DNA of 64,000 nucleotides. Source: Gnetum montanum. Lineage: Eukaryota > Streptophyta > Gnetopsida > Gnetales > Gnetaceae. The notes beneath the pieces are model-generated. The model was not told the origin of the DNA, searched no databases, and saw only the letters and a program-made list of their open reading frames with translations. Each line of letters opens with the position of its first letter. Within the stretch, counting starts at the first letter, position 1. Both the position numbers and the translations under genes were made by a program. The DNA lies in the NCBI GenBank assembly GCA_015680685.1, contig MNCI01005217.1:1-64000 (forward strand), written 5' to 3'. Shown piece by piece: positions 61,526 through 64,000 of the stretch.

Positions 61526-61542
61526 CTCTGGCAACAGCACCA
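61526..61542 (-). other. Primer binding site, tRNA-Asp type (element D)
   Basis: The minus strand reads TGGTGCTGTTGCCAGAG, one base inside the LTR. It differs from TGGCGCCGTTGCCGGGG by four transitions, three of them at CpG positions. Confidence 0.85.
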
Positions 61543-61543
61543 A

Positions 61544-62088
61544 TGATGAGCGATGAAGTACCCCTACACTTAACCATACGAATACGAACATTTTACGCAC
61601 AATCTAGTCAAATTCCAAGGACTAAGTGCCTATGCGCCTTTGTGGAATAAGGATGGGTTGGTTGATCGTTGTCTTCTCAAGCTTACGTATATGTCACGAT
61701 TGTATGGTTAAGTAAGCTTGAGGCATATGATTTTTATAGCTTTTATGTTTTTATGTCCTGCTNGCTCGTCTTTATTTTTGTACACAAGGTGTGCTCAAGT
61801 ACACAATGATCAAATAAAGATCTGTCCACACTTCAACCTCCTACTATGGGCACTTGTAAAATACTCTAACCTTCAAAAAGACTACCAAAGTTTCACTACT
61901 TGACTGCTACCAGACTTCTTTTCCAATTGTGTGCCTGGGCATTGTATTTATAGTCTTGGGAGCAACTACTCTAATAATTAGAGTAACCACTCTAATAATT
62001 AGAATAACTACTAAAGAAACCACTAGAGTAACCACTCTAATAATTAGAATAACTACTAAAATAACTACTAGAGTAACCACTCTCAATA
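61544..62088 (-). repeat. 5' LTR of element D, with internal gap
   Basis: 545 bp, TGATGAG...TCAATA. Relative to the 3' LTR about 367 bp (52691-53057) are missing exactly at the N at 61763. TATA box near 61945-61953. The 45-bp array has fewer units than the other LTR. Confidence 0.9.
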
Positions 62089-62093
62089 TCCTC
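62089..62093. repeat. Target-site duplication of element D, right
   Basis: TCCTC, identical to 52467-52471. Confidence 0.9.
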
Positions 62094-64000
62094 CTTACTC
62101 TAAGGATTGTACATAGTCCATGCAACATCATCAATGTGGGCTAGTACTGGAATATTCCATGAATAGGGCATTATAGGAAATAACTCCTTAACATTGACAA
62201 ACTAAGTAGTGAATTGTTTTCATTCGATATCAAACACTCAAATAGCATTCTACAATTCCTAGTAGTCACTCATTATTCTAGTCAGGTCCTTAGCCATTGA
62301 TCATTGATCTATGAATCAATCTTTGAGGACTTTGAGTTCAGCATTGGTCATTTCTAACTTTTTCTTTACCTTCTTGTGATGCTTGAACTTAGTCTCATAC
62401 AACAAATATGAGTTGACCACTTTCTTCTCTAGTTTTGACCTTGGTCTCCCAGTAGTTAACATTGCCAAGTTTGCATAACGAAACTTGGTGAGCTCCATGT
62501 AGTCCATCATCTCTTTTATTTGTAGCTCATTGAGGTAGATTTCTACCTTATTATATGTGTTTAGTCCATCATAGATGGGCTACCATACATTACCTCCTTG
62601 TTGAAGCTACTGGAGGGCCTCGTTGACGTTTTCTTTTACTAGTCTAATTTCTTTTTCATTGATTTTTAAAGGCCAACTTGATCCTTGTAATGGCTCTTAA
62701 TCCTTTTTAACTTAAGGGTATCATTTTTCCAAGTGATGATCTCAATTGCTGATTTCTAGTAAAGAGCACAAACTTCCTTCATCAAGAGATTACGATTTTT
62801 TGTAGCCAATCTTCTTAAGTCCATGGTTACCTTGGTAATCTAATCTTGCTATTTTCTCAAGAATTTAACTAGTTGGTCCTTTTGAAGCTCAACATTTCAT
62901 AGGAAATAGTTGTCCTTGGTCAAAACTACATTCTTCTTATGGATCTCTAATAAGTCATTCTCAATGTTATAAGTCATCACTACTACTATGGACTCATCAA
63001 AGATTGTTGTCTTCTTGGCATTCTTGACCACTTTAATTTTCTCATGAAGTTATAAGAAAGCCTCATCTATGATCATGGCATGGTTGAGAATAGTGGGATT
63101 GGCTAAGCAGGCTCTTAATATCACAACTTTAGTAGCCAAGCACTGATTTTCAAATGTGGCTGCTTCAAGTTTAGCATTCACAATGATGCACTTTCCCTAG
63201 TCTTCAAAAGTAATGACTAGATTGCAATGATGTTGTTCGAAAGGTCAAAGACCTCTAAAATTGGTTACCTGGCTTCAACTAATTGATCCAGCAATTCCTC
63301 ATGTTGAGTTGCATTGAACCTTCCACTTACTACTGCTACAAACATCTGCATGTCTTTGAGTGCAACAACATCTAGTACAGATGTTCAAGAAGTGTTGAGT
63401 GCTTTGCCCACTCTATCAGCCACCACCTTGACAATTGTTTCCTATCCTTGGTGTTGCATCACCAAGACAGTTGCCCCCTCACCTTCCTCTAGGTGCATTG
63501 AGAAGGTAGTTTTGTTTCTAGAGACAGTTTTGTTATCCTGGAATAAATACCATTACCTCTTAGGCACTAGGATTTGATCTTGCAAGAACTTGCATTCATT
63601 GGGTAGAAAACATTGGTGCTATGTCCTCCAACTAGTTGATTGTACGAGTGACCTTATTTAGATGGCTTAGTGTTGGTTGGTAGATAAAGGGTCATCACTG
63701 GTACCTACCTATTGTTACTATAGGAGTTTCTCATGGAGTTTATGCATGCATTCGATGGCAACATAAGCTTGCAACATTGTTTTATAAGTGGGTGCTAGTG
63801 GTGGTTTCTCCTCTTCTTGAACTTTCAATGGAACTTTATCTTTTATCATTTCCACCCAAGAGTCGATAGAAGCATGTTGGGGTGTATCATTTGAATAGCA
63901 GGTTATCCCTCCCCTTCTACATAGTTTTTGAATCAAGCATGGGAAGGGGAATTTCTTTCTCCCACCCTCATTTTCTTTGAAGTGCTTTTCTATCTCAAGA
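62094..64000 (-). pseudogene. N-terminal and central part of the H2 ORF, function unknown
   Basis: The right part (63990-63718) encodes FPFPCLIQKLCRRGGITCYS followed by IDSWVEMIKDKVPLKVQEEE, resembling the conserved start of plant retroelement ORFs annotated as putative plant transposon protein (inference from memory). The centre (63100-62300) is the coiled-coil region homologous to H1: LMKEVCAL-like, then PIYDGLN and RSKLEKKVVNSYLLYETKFK. Stops and frameshifts are frequent. D entered at 62088/62094 within this ORF. Confidence 0.65.

Larger units (their letters stand above)
52472..62088 (-). mobile_element. Ty3/gypsy element D, most complete copy
   Basis: 9,617 bp bounded by a perfect TCCTC duplication. 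Leftward order: 5' LTR, tRNA-Asp PBS, gag, PR, RT, RNase H, INT, 3' non-coding, polypurine tract, 3' LTR. The same frame can be followed for long stretches with mostly transition-type stops. Two Ns (56412, 61763) fall inside it. Reference copy for interpreting A, C and G. Confidence 0.92.
51464..64000 (-). mobile_element. H2: minus-strand coiled-coil-ORF LTR element, interrupted by D
   Basis: Leftward order: ORF (64000-62094, runs off the window), element D, the remaining ORF (52471-52227), an N, and an LTR (52224-51464). The target left of its LTR is the H1 LTR (candidate target GGATG, 51459-51463); the other end is outside the window. Confidence 0.7.

Overview
The window looks like repeat-dense, AT-rich nuclear DNA from a plant with a large genome. 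Nested, heavily decayed LTR retrotransposons of both Ty3/gypsy and Ty1/copia type, plus an L1-like LINE, fill nearly all of it. I found no intact host gene, rRNA, tRNA or CRISPR array. A conifer or other gymnosperm is a reasonable guess from this style of old, transition-riddled repeat DNA, but nothing here proves it. Most premature stops are TAG, TAA or TGA where CAG, CAA, CGA or TGG would be expected, the decay expected of methylated DNA.

Layout. 1-8554: minus-strand gypsy element A (partial 3' LTR, INT, RNase H, RT, PR, gag, PBS, 5' LTR). 8555-10243: a dispersed repeat block whose second copy lies at 39272-41003. 10244-24530: a complex with Tat-like minus-strand gag (21.9-18.9 kb) and pol (12.9-10.2 kb), separated by a plus-strand, TATA-bearing, multi-exon pseudogene (13.7-18.7 kb). 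Its flanks carry arrays of a GCTACG/CGTAGC palindromic motif. 25683-27141: an internally deleted copia element. 27440-28741 and 35732-37030: the two halves of an L1-like LINE, split by gypsy element C (28747-35726). 37040-42380: mostly unassigned DNA plus the second copy of the dispersed block. 42390-44333: plus-strand gypsy fragment G. 44334-49599: plus-strand gag-only copia element F. 49600-51463: H1, the 3' end of a plus-strand element with a coiled-coil ORF and a gypsy-family LTR. 51464-64000: H2, a minus-strand relative of H1, interrupted by the best-preserved gypsy element D (52472-62088).

A, C, D, G, H1 and H2 appear to belong to one LTR superfamily. Where the ends are visible, LTRs run TGATGA...TCATCA, a GGGGGTA-type polypurine tract abuts the 3' LTR, and A, C and D carry a primer site that matches tRNA-Asp through transitions only. 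They differ mainly in a short U3 module upstream of the TATA box and in which coding segments are deleted.

The most unusual items are four. First, an antisense spliced gene sits where the protease should lie in the Tat-like complex. Second, a roughly 200-bp-period palindrome array lies beside it. Third, the LTR superfamily swaps U3 palindrome or repeat modules. Fourth, the coiled-coil H elements share these LTRs. Five single-N positions mark scaffold joins (45944, 46162, 52225, 56412, 61763), and at least two of them are demonstrably mis-joined or incomplete.
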